A DNA stretch of 64,000 nt, taken from contig JAMXSV010000004.1 of the NCBI GenBank assembly GCA_027559495.1, forward strand, positions 1 to 64,000, written 5' to 3'. The first letter of the stretch is position 1, and every line of letters starts with the position of its first letter. Position numbers and translations under genes: made by a program. This stretch comes from Aurifilum marmelostoma (lineage: Eukaryota; Ascomycota; Sordariomycetes; Diaporthales; Cryphonectriaceae). This document shows positions 48,139 through 59,386 of this stretch, one piece after another. The notes under the pieces were generated by a model. That model saw only the letters and a program-made list of their open reading frames with translations. It made no database searches and had not been told where the DNA came from.

Positions 48139-49132
48139 GAGGTGCGGCTTACAGAACTTGAGAACGCCATGAAGACAAGGCTACCGTTTCCGAAGAGCTA
48201 CGGGTCTTTCTGTCTACATCGAAATACGCCCTCTTTCAATCCTCATTATGGGTGGCTGGTCTCATGGGCAGCTGAGATCTGCCCACGGAGCATCTGCAAC
48301 CGGGCGAAGTTTAATCCAGGAACGTCCTTGTTTCTGAAATTCGGCTGGTTGACGGCCGCAGTGTCTGCTTTGACAGGATTGATGATGTGCCGAGCCGGAA
48401 GACGTTCATGGCGCCAGAAAGATTCAGCTGCAAGGGCGTCCCTGCTTAGAAAGATAATCATATGCCGTATGTTATAGTATGAATTACATTCCGGATGGTG
48501 TTGATCCAATCAATACTTTGTTTGCGATTCATTAAACAATATTGTCAGTGCATGTATACATTGCTCGTTCAAATGGCTGGTACACCTATATTCTGTTATT
48601 AATCTACCTACAGATATTCCCAAAACAGGCTGTACTCTAGATATTTAATTTGAAGTACATTAATGATGCCACATTTGCTCTGAAATCACGTAGTGCTGAT
48701 CGATTGCACACTCGGCAGTTAAACAAAGAAGCGAACATGAGAGGCAAGGCACAAAACTCAATGAACGCCTCTGGGTATTTAATAGTCGAATGGTCTACTG
48801 ATGAATTGCAGCCACAACCATTACTTGGCCGTTCTATGTTTCCTAGTCTTCTTGATCATCAGCGAGAACAATATTGGACAACATGAAGATAGACATGAAG
48901 CATTTCTACCTAACTCTCTGTTTCACTAAGCTGTCCCTTGCAGCGCTCCGGTTCGATTGCGCGACCAGCAGTATATAGCAGCTGGATCCACTTGTCTAGC
49001 CTAGCGTGATTCCTTCCTCTTATATTCACCAGATTGTGGGTAGAAATGCTTTCAACGCAATCATAAGTGGCGATATATCTTCAAAGGCAACCTGCATAAT
49101 ATGTACATTCTTTAAGAACTTTTCGAACTACT
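47033..49132. other. Intergenic, no supported gene
   Basis: About 2 kb of moderately AT-rich sequence with a long poly-T tract (48052-48136) and no frame with recognisable motifs. Weak open frames at 48140-48480 and 48650-48886 lack codon or domain support. Confidence 0.5.
48052..48136. repeat. Long poly-T tract
   Basis: About 85 bases that are almost pure T with a few interrupting C and one G, in two main runs of roughly 29 and 31 T. It may be the tail trace of a non-LTR retroelement on the minus strand or simple slippage; no LINE or SINE body is evident on either side. Confidence 0.9.
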
Positions 49133-49392
49133 AGACCGCAGCTATATACTTTAAAGCACTAAATAGCATATTTAAGCGCATTAATATTATAGAGAATAAT
49201 GCTTTGCTAGAGAGTATTAATAGGGGCTAATTATATACTATACTTAGCAGGATTTTTATTCTAATAGCAACTAAAGCATTACTGCTTTTCTAGTTATAAG
49301 TAACTTTAATATTTATATTACTATACTAAATTTGAAGTCTTAAATAATAATATTAGGAATTCTATATAACTATTGATTTACTAAAAACTAAT
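49133..49392. repeat. Short hypermutated repeat relic
   Basis: Composition changes abruptly to the AT-rich, TA- and GC-dinucleotide style of the transposon islands and back at about 49392. Too short and eroded to assign. Confidence 0.5.
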
Positions 49393-50284
49393 AGCTCGGC
49401 CTAGGCAGAGAGCAGCCCCGGGCTGCGCTTTATATGCCTTTAGAATAAGGACATGAAATTTCCAGAGACCGCTGGGTTTCCTACAAGCCCTTGCGTGGGC
49501 GGGGTAATAATAGAGCATCACTTCCCTGCGTGTGTAGCCCCATTACTAGAACTTTTTCGACCTGCATTCCCATCCTTTCATCAAGCTGCATTTAGTATGC
49601 ATCTGATTCACTAACCTATGAAATCTATACTATTCGTTTTCCTCAGATGCTGGGATGGCATAACCCTCGATCCTCCAGACCACCAGTCCCACATGTATGA
49701 TACCAACCTTAGCAGCTTCTAAGTCGCTGGCGCTTGCCCTTTATTGCATCCGGTGCGTGTCCCTTAGGTAGCGTATAAGACGTTATAGGATACAATACTA
49801 TTTAACGACCTCTAGCCCTTAGACGGATCCAACCTATTCTATCTAAGTTATAACGATAATATTGGGTATAGAACGCATGCTGACTATATTTTCGGTTGGA
49901 AGGGGGATGCGCTGCAGCATGCTATGGATTCGAGCTGCATGTTTACTACGTGCGAGAATGGGAATCCACTTCTCTCGCAGGGAGTAGATGAATAAAATGC
50001 ATGCAGAGTAAAGCCGCAGGTGAATGAGGACATGGATAGATGTAAGTCGCCATACAGTCCCATTTGATAAAATTCTAATACTGATATTTCGTATTCTTTA
50101 CAGGGCTTACTGAGTTGCCTGGTCAAGAGAATATGAATATGAAATAGATGCTCCAGAATAGTTGTGTTCCGAGTAACAAGGAAAAGCAATCTCAATGCAA
50201 GGCATGAAACCAGATGTATAATGGATGTAGCAGCTAATCCAATGGGAGATGACACTGTCCGTATGCTGAAAAGAGTCCAGAATT
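49393..50284. other. Intergenic up to the copia element
   Basis: Mixed-composition sequence with no gene I can support. A minus-strand open frame (49884-50351) runs into the copia LTR and is therefore not a native gene as it stands. Confidence 0.5.
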
Positions 50285-50502
50285 TGTTAATGAATAAGGC
50301 ACGATCTTCACAATCGTCACGATCGTCGCCCTCTCTAAATAATAAGAGCATCAGAAGGCGTTTAATGCATATAGACTAAGGGATTTATTCCTTAACTAAT
50401 TAAGGCCTTTTCATAATTATTCAAAGATAAATAAACCTTCTCTTTAATCTCTAGATAGCCTAAATAAATAAAATTAAGCTTTATAGTTACTCTTTTAAAA
50501 TA
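50285..50502 (+). repeat. 5' LTR of the copia element
   Basis: Direct repeat of 55213-55430; differences are largely transitions. Confidence 0.92.
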
Positions 50503-50879
50503 TATTATTAATACAATTATAATCTCTAGCTTTAGCAGTTTAGAATCTATTTATATCGCATCTTCTATTGCTTATTTAAGCTTAGCGCTTAATATATCTT
50601 TTCTATATTTATAAATACTAGAATTTCTCTTTATTATTCTTATTAGTAAAGCTATATTCTATATCCTCTATATCTAATTAATAAGAGGCTATTAATATTA
50701 GAAATATATATTTAGAATGCAAATATAGCGCATTTATAAACCTAGAGGCTTTAGTTTAATAGCCTTCTAAAGAAAGCTAGGCATAGCTAGAAGAAATAGC
50801 TTAGCTAGGCATATTAACTATTTATAAAAAACCTCCTTATTTATTAACTATTATATCTAATATTAAGAATAAAAAGAAG

Positions 50880-53800
50880 GGCTCCTTAGCTTTAAAGCAA
50901 CTTAGCAAGGAAGATCGTCTCTATTAGAGCAACTAGCCCTTATAAGAGCCTGCTATAAAGAAGCTCCTTTTTAAATATCGCAAATTTAACTTACTTAAAC
51001 CTCTCTTCTTAAAGATTAAGGAAAAGGGCTATCTAATTAATGCTAATAAGGCTTTAATAGCAACTCTAATTAATCTTAATAACCCCTTAAATAGAAATAT
51101 TAAATTAGCTGCTATTAACTTAATAATTTAGTAATCCTATTTAAAGAAAGCTAAAGCTCTTATTGCCTATATCTCTAATCTAACTACTAAATAGCTTACC
51201 CTAAGAGACTAGGCTATAAGTATTAAATCTATTTAGTACTAAAAGCTCTTTGTAGAGCTTTAAACTATTTAAAGCAAATTCTATAAGACCTTAAGCAAAT
51301 ATATAAATGCCTTTAATTTTATTAAAGAGAGGCTAATCTTCCTTAGGTATTAAGTAGAAAATATAAAGTATTAGATTAACTTCGTTTAAGGCATTTAAAC
51401 TAAATATCCTTAGTAAATTATATATATTAGGCAATCTATATGCTTAAGCCCTTAAGGCTAATTTACCTTTAAGGCTATTTAAATTAATTATATTAATAAG
51501 GCAAGGAACTTAAAGACCCTTAAAAGTATAAATCTTATAAGGCAATAAAAGAAGAAAAAGAGTAGAAAAAAGAATAATAGAATATACCTTTATTATAACT
51601 ACTTAGCTAATAACTATTAGTCTATCTATCCTAAGAAAAAGCAGAAAAAGAATAAGTAGAGATATAAGAGAAAAATAAAGGAAAAGAATAGTAAAAAAGG
51701 TAGAAATATAAGCACTTAAGAGGCAAACCTTATATCTAAATAATAAGCTATCGAAGAAAAAGATTATTAATATGCCTTTCTCTTCTCTTAAGCTATACTT
51801 AATGCCTGCTATAAACCTAGCTAATTAAAAAGCTTAAATTAGGCTATCCTAAGCTCTAAATATATTAAATTCTCTAAGGATATTAATATATAGAAACTAT
51901 TATTGCTAGTTGCATACTATTACTATATCCTCTTCTTTACTTAATATTAATATTTCTATTAATAACTCTATTAATAAGAGGTCTATAGCAATATAAGTGC
52001 TATCTGCTATATCTTTAGCACTAAAGAAAAGTTTACTAGCATTAACTATTTAATAAATATGCTAGCTATTACTATAAAAAAAGATCTAGTTACTTCTCTT
52101 AAAGTTAGAATAATATAGCTAAAGTGCAAAGTTAATAGCACTACTAATAATCTTACCCTATATTAGGTATATTTTTGCTCTAAATTCGCTTAAAATATTA
52201 TTAGCATTCTATACCTTTATAAGAAAAGCTTAAGAATTTAAAACTTTAATCTTCTTAAGCCCTAAGAATATAGTATAGTTGCATAGTTCGATAATAACTT
52301 TAATATTATTACTCTAATAGCGTATAGCGCATTTCTCTTAAATAAAGCTATAGAATCCTTAGCCCTAGCTATTAATCTAGCTAAATAGCATTAATGCCTA
52401 GAGCATATTAGCAAAGAAGCTATCTTAAGAACTGCCTTAGCAGTAGCTAGCATTAAGCTAAAAATGCCTTCTTCTAAATAGAAGAAAGACCTTATATATA
52501 AAGCCTATAACTATAGAAAGATCCTTAGGCATATATTAGGCTAAAAGTTTACTAAGCCTAAAAGCGCTAAAGAGGTCTAGCATCTTAACTCCTTTTCTAT
52601 AGCAATAGAAGGGGTAAATAGCAAATAATATAGCATTTTTGCTACTAAAGGAAAATACGCCTATTATTAGTTTACTATACTTTTCAATAAGGAATTAGGC
52701 TCTAGAGAGATCTTAAGGATGCTTAAAACCTTGCACTATTAATAAAAAGCTAAGATTTAAAGGGTTTATATAAATAATAGCATAAAGCTTCTAGAAAAAG
52801 ATAAAAATAAGCTTTAATAATAGCTTAGAAAGAAAAGGATTAGGCTAATGCTATTATCGCTATATATGCCTAAATAGAATAGCCTAGCTAAATATTTAAA
52901 TTGCATTATTATAAAAAAGGCATACTTCTAGATAGAGAATCTAAAAATGCTATACTTACTATAGCTCTATTTATTTAAAGCAGCAATAGCTATTATAAAT
53001 TTTACTATTAATAATCGAATAAAAGCACTAAACTAGTATCCTTATAAAGCTTTCTTTAATAAATGCCTTCTAAGCAATAACTATAAGCTAGATCTAAGCA
53101 ATGCTATTATACTTAGGCAGCAATATATAATTTATATCTCTAGCAAATATTATTAATAAGGCAATAAATTTAAGCTAAAAAAAGAGCCTAGCATTATACT
53201 AAACTAGCTACTAAATATAGATATTGCAAAGCTATTTACTTAGTTTAGAGTATATCTAACTAAATAATCTAGCATACTTTGCTAGAAGATTATTACTATA
53301 GCAAATCTTATAATATATAAGATTTAAGGAGGCTATAAAGTCCTAATCTCTATTAAAGGGCTTATTAGCACTACTACTAATATAATTATTATTAGCTAGC
53401 TAATTATTAAATAAATACTAGCGCCTATATTAAGCTAAAAGCCTACTAGAGCTAGAATCTTATATTTTCTAGCTAATATAATACCCTTATTTCCGAATAA
53501 ATTAAGTATACTTTATAAAGCCTTCTGCAATTATAATTAGGCTAAATAGTATGCTAGCCTATATAAAGAGCTTAGAAATCTTATTTAATTAGAAGTATTT
53601 CGAGCTTAAGAATAGCACTTTAAATGCTATACTCTAGGAATATAATATATCTTTAAGAGAAAGCTTAATAAAGGTAGAAAGGTCTTAAAATATAAGGTTT
53701 AAGCAGTAGTATAAAGATTTACTTAATAAGAGAGCATTAATTTTAATAAAATATTTGCATTAGTTAGCAAGGCACTAATCTAAAGGATCCTTCTCTATCT

Positions 53801-55200
53801 AGTAGTAATACTTAACTAGGAAATTAATTAGATTAATATAGTAGCAGCCTTTCTAAATAGCAACCTTAAGAAAGAAGTCTTTATTAAGATACTAGATAGC
53901 CTAGCAGAATTTCTAGCTAAATATTCTAAAGAAAATACTATTAGATTTAATCCCTTAAAGCTATAGGTTCTTTAAGTAATAAAGTCGCTCTATAGCTTTA
54001 AGCAATTGCTATAGCAATAGCAGAAGAAGCTAATTAGTAAACTTCTTAAGATAGGCTTTATTTAGCTTTATAGTAATGCAGTAATCCTTATTAATTATTA
54101 ACTTAAAGTTATTATCTGCAGCTATATTAATAATCTCCTTCTAATAAGCTCTAAATAAATAAGCATTAATCTTATTAAATAAGGCTTTTTAGAAAGATTT
54201 AATATTAAGGACTTAAGCTAGGCAGCCTATTTCCTAAGAATATCTATTACTAGAAATTGCAATTAATGCTCTCTTAGGCTTGCTTAAAAGGCATATGCTA
54301 AATAATTGCTTTTAAAAAGCAGCTATAAAAATATAAAATCCTTACCTATTCCTTTCGCATTAGAATCTCTAGCCCTAGCTAGACTAAATAAATGCTAAGC
54401 CTTAAATAAAGATATTATAATATATTAATTAAGTAATAGCTAATTAATATATTTAATAATCTAAATAAGGCTTAATTTTGCCTTTTTGCTATCTATAATC
54501 TTAAGATATAATTATAATCCCTTAGTAAAGAATTAGGCTCTTCTTAAATATAGATTTTGCTATTATTAAAGCACTAAAAGCCTTAGCTTTAAGATTAGCA
54601 ATAAATAATAATAAATGCTATAAATATACTAAAATAATAAATATTTTAGCTATAAATTAGTTAGCCTAAAGAAAAGGCTTCCTATATCTATTTAGGTAAA
54701 TTTAGACTAGAAAGAAGATAAATCTATAGGCTATTTAATATATAGTATAATTATATAAATAGAAGATAGCATAATAATATAGCATTTTAAATAAATAAAT
54801 CATATAATAATCTTAATAATAGAGGCTAAATATTATATTATCTGCAAAAGAATATAGATAAGGCTTTAGATTAGAAATCTTCTTATTGAATTAAGAATTC
54901 TATTAGTCCTTATAATTAAATGCAATAATTAAGGCGCTATTAAGCTAATAAAAAATCCTAAATTCTATTAGCAAATAGGGCATATTTTCTTAAAAGAATA
55001 CTTTATACGCAATAAGATATTAGTAGGGTAAATTCTTATTAAGTAGATACCTACTAAAGATTAATTAGCTAATAGCCTAATAAAGCCTTTAAATAGCTAT
55101 TACTAAATAGCAATGCTAAAAAAGATAAGGCTAATATAAAATATTAATAGAAAAGTAATAATGCTAGACTATTTAGCTAGATAATATAAAGAAATAGCAC
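50880..55200 (+). pseudogene. Ty1/copia gag-pol relic
   Basis: Recognisable pieces: a knuckle remnant with Cys to Tyr changes (about 51585-51640), an integrase segment of the PEQNG-AE type reading PK-NSLAKYLN (about 52860-52905) followed by LFKAAIAIINFTINNRI, and reverse transcriptase with NIVAAFLNSNLKKEVFIKI (about 53840) and KSLYSFKQLL. The YVDD-type active site is changed to YINN (about 54125-54137). An RNase H-like EAKYYI segment lies near 54825. Integrase precedes reverse transcriptase, which defines copia. Frames are riddled with TAA and TAG. Confidence 0.85.
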
Positions 55201-55212
55201 TTTATAGAGATA

Positions 55213-55430
55213 TATTAATGAATAAGGCATAATCTTTACAATTGTTATAATCGTCGCCCTCTCCAAACGATAAGAGCATTAGAAGGCATTTAATGCATAC
55301 AGACTAAGGGATTTATTCCTTAACTAATTAAGGCCTTTTCACGATTATTCAAAGATAAATAAACCTCCTCTTCAACCTCTAGATAGCCTAGATAGATAGA
55401 ATCAAGCTTTATAGTCACTCTTTTAAAACA
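55213..55430 (+). repeat. 3' LTR of the copia element
   Basis: Ends TTTTAAAACA, followed by the GAATT duplication. It lies 56 bases beyond the stop codon of the monooxygenase gene. Confidence 0.92.
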
Positions 55431-55486
55431 GAATTTCAACGTCATTGTGGGAAACCATTTTCCACGCCCGGCATGACATGAAATTC

Positions 55487-57062
55487 TCAAGACCAATCAC
55501 CTTCGTCATCGATTTTCTCACCACGGTCAGAAAATGTTACCAAATCTTGGGCGGACCACGCCTTGTAAGTATAGCCCGGCACCGAATTGGTATTCTTAAA
55601 CGGGGCACCTGTCTTGAGGTGCTCAGCAGCCTTGTCGTAGTTTCCAGCCGCATATTCCTCGGGGTCGTGGTAAAGAAGCCAGTCGCCAACTGGCTTGCCA
55701 AGCACTCTGGGATCTTTGGCGACAGCTTTCCAATCAGTTTTGTGAAACTTCTCACGATTCTTCAAACCCATGCGCTGTGCACATGGGACTCGCTCGAATC
55801 TACAAGAGTATGATACCATGTCAGTAAGATCTCCGCCGTCATTCCGTCCTGCCTTTCACTTACCGAAGTAAGTTGTGAACTTTGGTTGCGAATGCGACAT
55901 TGTCCCTGCCACCATGCTGCAAGCATGCCGTCAAAGAAAACGCATCTTCCATAGCCATGGTCGCTCCACTGCCAGACGACGGCAAGAAAGCATGCGCGGA
56001 GTCCCCGATCTGCACGACTCGACCGCGTGGAGAAGTCCACCTAGGCTGCGGATCTCTCCACATCAGCTTCCAATCGGTACACTCGTGATTTGAGGTGGCG
56101 TTGATGAGCTCTCTGATGAAAGGACTCCAGCCTTGAACGAATGGCAGTGCCTTATCAGAAGATGTTGTCTTGGTCCAGTTCTCTTCTGAAGTCCCGTCAT
56201 CCTGTCGTGGCACGTCAATACAAAATTTTGTAGAAAACAAGGATAGCTAACGAACCTTGTGTGTTAAGACCCAGCAGATTTTCTTCTCGGTCTTGCCAAT
56301 GACGACATGCACGTCGGGCCCGACGTGAACCTCGATCATAGACTTCGTGTCTCTGAAATGCTCTGCAATGATTGGATTGGCCATGGCCGTGTCCAAAGAG
56401 AACGAAATGCGATATAAAGCAAACCCACTGCTAATAGGCCTGTCATTCTTGCCGAGAATCAAGTTCCACGACTTTGACCCTACGCCGTCGGCTGCCACGA
56501 CAATGTCAGCTTCGATCCGCTGGCCGTCGGCCAAGACGACTCCACCAGCAGTCTCTGTCTCGTAATAGTCTGTGACAGTAGTGTTGAGTTGGATAGGAAC
56601 CCCGATTGTTTGCTCAGCATATTCATGAAGCAAATGGTGGAATTCGGAGCGATTGAAGGTCAAGGTCGGTAAATCGGGCGTACCCAATGGGAACCTGCCA
56701 ACGAAAGTACCGTCAAACTTGTACACGTAATTGAAAGGCTCAAATGCTTTGGCTTTCAAAGTGTCCATGAATGATGCAGGCCATTTGGTGGGACCATGAA
56801 GTGCTCAGGTCTGGATCGCAATCATGTCCCCTTATCCCAGTGTCAGCACAATCAACGTCAGGAAGAAAACCCTAGCTTGTCAAAGATAGGAAATACCAAA
56901 TTCGTCGAAGCCTGGGCGATGCTCAAGAATTTTCACAGAATATCCTTTGAGTTTTGCTTCGATAGCGAATGTAAGGCCTGCTAAGCCCCCGCCAACGACG
57001 AGAACGTCTAGTGTCGATGCATGGCGAGCCTTTGGGCCATCACCGCCGTTATTGGACGACAT
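55487..57062 (-). CDS. FAD-dependent aromatic-ring monooxygenase (salicylate hydroxylase-like), with an internal TGA
   Basis: Class A flavoprotein hydroxylase using NAD(P)H and O2. Exons: 57062-56897, 56830-56256, 56201-55864 and 55799-55487 (introns of 66, 54 and 64 nt), 463 codons. Rossmann motif VVGGGLAGLTF at about residue 21, the ADIVVAADGVGSKSW (DG) motif, and the FAD-binding GRVVQIGDSAHAFLPSSGSG are all present. The natural exon-2 start reads GDMIAIQT followed by TGA (56807-56805) and then ALHGPTKWP; a serine is usual at that spot. An alternative acceptor (CTGAG, exon from 56803) is in frame and would skip nine residues including the stop. The gene may thus be damaged but rescued, or a pseudogene. 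The substrate is unknown. A copia element sits in its presumed 3' UTR. Confidence 0.83.
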
Positions 57063-59386
57063 GTTGTGCTCCGTAATCAGTTGTGATTGTTCAAAAGGGA
57101 CGCAAGAGCGCCATTTATAGCGAGGCTTCCAGAACCTTGTGACTAGATGAGTTCTGGAGAGCTCAGATGAAATTTAAGAAGAACCCTTGGGATTCCGGAC
57201 GATATCTAGATTTAAGACCGCGACAGTACATTCTGTGACGGGGTCCGTACCATGTCCGTGACGGCTTCCCCGAAGGTTCCGTATTATTCGCAGCTCAGTG
57301 GGTCCATACGTACCCAAGGACTATTTGGGCCCTACGCAATTGTTCAAAAAAGGAGCGTAGGGTATGGGAAAGACGACGGGTGCGCTGTTCGTGTATAAAC
57401 AATTAATTACACTAATAATGATAGCGAGTTATATTGTTGGGGATGTTTTGCAAGTTACTTAGGACTTTTCAAGGAACTCCTAATTAGCTTATTACTATAG
57501 CGCGCGAACACACATTAACGCTTTAGTCTGCTATTATGCTAATTGCTTTCTATCCTTTTGCCTATGCTACCGTAATCGCTCCTTGCAAAAAAATCGCGAA
57601 TCTTATCCCCACATAGGCCGTGCAAGGTGGGTCAGCAAAGTGTTACAATATTATAAGCAATCCTTTGGTGATGATTTATAAACCTCTTTTGCGACACACA
57701 AGGCCCAAGCTAATTGTTAGATGCTCGCTGTGACTTCTATAGTAAATGAAATGTGGATTGCCTCTTGACAGCTAGGCAAAGGCCTCCAATACTCGAACAT
57801 TCTCTACTTGCTTATGTATTAATGATTCAATTGATTACTTTGTAGCCAACTAGCCTTTTCGTTAATCGAAGTGGCTTCATTTGCTATGCATTATTCAGAC
57901 AGCTGCTGCGCTTCTGTGATCTTCTTTTTTTTTTTTTTTGGCGAAGTTATTTTGTCTTCTTTCTGTATCCTCACTGTAACCGGCCCTCATTCTGCATTTC
58001 ACTGATGAAAGTCCCTTCCCGCGGGTCAAGGAATTTGCATAAGCCGTCCAGAACGCGGAATAAATCTGTATGACTATCAATAGTCTCGTTTCTCACGTAA
58101 TAGGGACTTCGCAACCTTGGCGTAATTACTAACTTTGTATTCGACTAATTACATCTCCATATTGTCTCTCCTCTAGGATTAGCCTGCCGGTCTTAAACAG
58201 ACTGATATTAATATGTTGTTCGATACAATACAGAGAAAAGGAAAATAAGTAAGAAGGTAGGAAATACTCTAATCGAACCGTTTATTGCAACTGTGAATTG
58301 TACGTTAAGCTACCCATGAAGGGGTCCAGTGCATTTTTTTCGGTAAATTGAATACGCTGTTGAGGAAAAGTGCAGTATGACTCGAATTGAAAAACGCTAA
58401 TTATAACAGTATCGATTTTCAGGCTAGTACGTGGGCAGGAATTATTGACCGTTGAGTTATGTTGGAGGACTTGCTAATTCCGCTAAACATCTGCCTTCGA
58501 GTTTTTGATAAATGACGGGTAGTCCTTCTTCTTTTTTTTTTCTTCTCTCCTTTTATATTTTTTTTTCTCTCCTTTTATTCTTTTTTTCTTGGAGGGGGAG
58601 GGGGGAGGGTTGAAAAGGTCAAGAAAGAAAAAAAAAAGTTCTCGGCAATCTTAACGAATTCGCGTTAAATATTTTGTGCCTAGCCTTTTAATGCATACTT
58701 ACACAATTATTGAATTAATAAACTCAAACCGCTTTCGCGTGTTTGATGCTCTATTCCGAGATCAATTAATCTTTCAGCAAGTGGATATAGTAGGAAACCT
58801 AAACAGAGTATTGGCATCCAAGATCTGATCAACGGGAATTCAAAGCGTGGATGTTCGTATTCATTGCTTTTGGCAATAGTAACCAAATCCGGATCGACTC
58901 GGGCTCGTTTCATGGAAGTTGTCCTGTGGATATGAATACGAGTCTTTCACCTAGGGATCAGCGCGCGGGTTCGAATGGTGCTTGTTTCTACCAGAACACC
59001 GGGCAGGCCGCTGATCGCCTTGGGCCAATAATAATACCAATCGAGAGAAATGGGTATGAAAGCTCTGGCCTGCCGTCTAGCGAGGAATATCACAATATTA
59101 AAGCGCTAACTGAACACATTTTGAACTCTTGTGAGCCGCAAAGGTAATCATCAATGTGGCCTCAGGCATACAGTATCATGTGCAGCAACCTTGAGATCTC
59201 CTATATCTTTGTGTTTTGACCTCGCATTCTGTCTTCTTAGTCTGACTCTCGGGAGCAAAGGGACTGCTTGATAGACGGAAATTCCACGATACCTCGGTCT
59301 TTTTGTACCACACGACTCCAAGGTTAACTCCCTCTTTGCCACCATATGTTATGGTGGCCTCTTAAGTGATCAGATCGATTTGGAAA
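57063..59386. other. Divergent intergenic region
   Basis: 2.3 kb between the monooxygenase and the antiporter starts, the two genes being divergent. It contains a T-run at about 57927-57940, a polypyrimidine/polypurine tract (58527-58640), and no gene I can support; open frames at 58707-59147 lack motifs. Co-regulation of the divergent pair is possible but too distant to assume. Confidence 0.5.
58527..58640. repeat. Polypyrimidine tract followed by polypurine tract
   Basis: About 60 bases of nearly pure T/C switch at about 58590 to about 50 bases rich in G/A (GGAGGGGGAGGGGGGAGGG, then A-rich). Such a strand-asymmetric junction could form triplex or hairpin structure; function unknown. Confidence 0.8.

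Larger units (their letters stand above)
50285..55430 (+). mobile_element. Complete but hypermutated Ty1/copia element (5146 bp)
   Basis: LTRs of 218 bases each (50285-50502 and 55213-55430) share the TGTTAATGAATAAGGC-type start and a TTTTAAAA(C/T)A end. A perfect 5-base target duplication GAATT flanks the element (50280-50284 and 55431-55435). Between them the plus strand carries gag, integrase, reverse transcriptase and RNase H relics in copia order. The 3' LTR is less mutated than the 5' LTR. Confidence 0.92.

Noticed and set aside
48043..48477. Plus-strand frame beginning with poly-Phe
   Set aside because: The frame is opened by the poly-T tract; the remainder has no motif.
49884..50351. 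Minus-strand 155-codon frame
   Set aside because: It runs into the copia LTR, has no recognised domain and no splice support.
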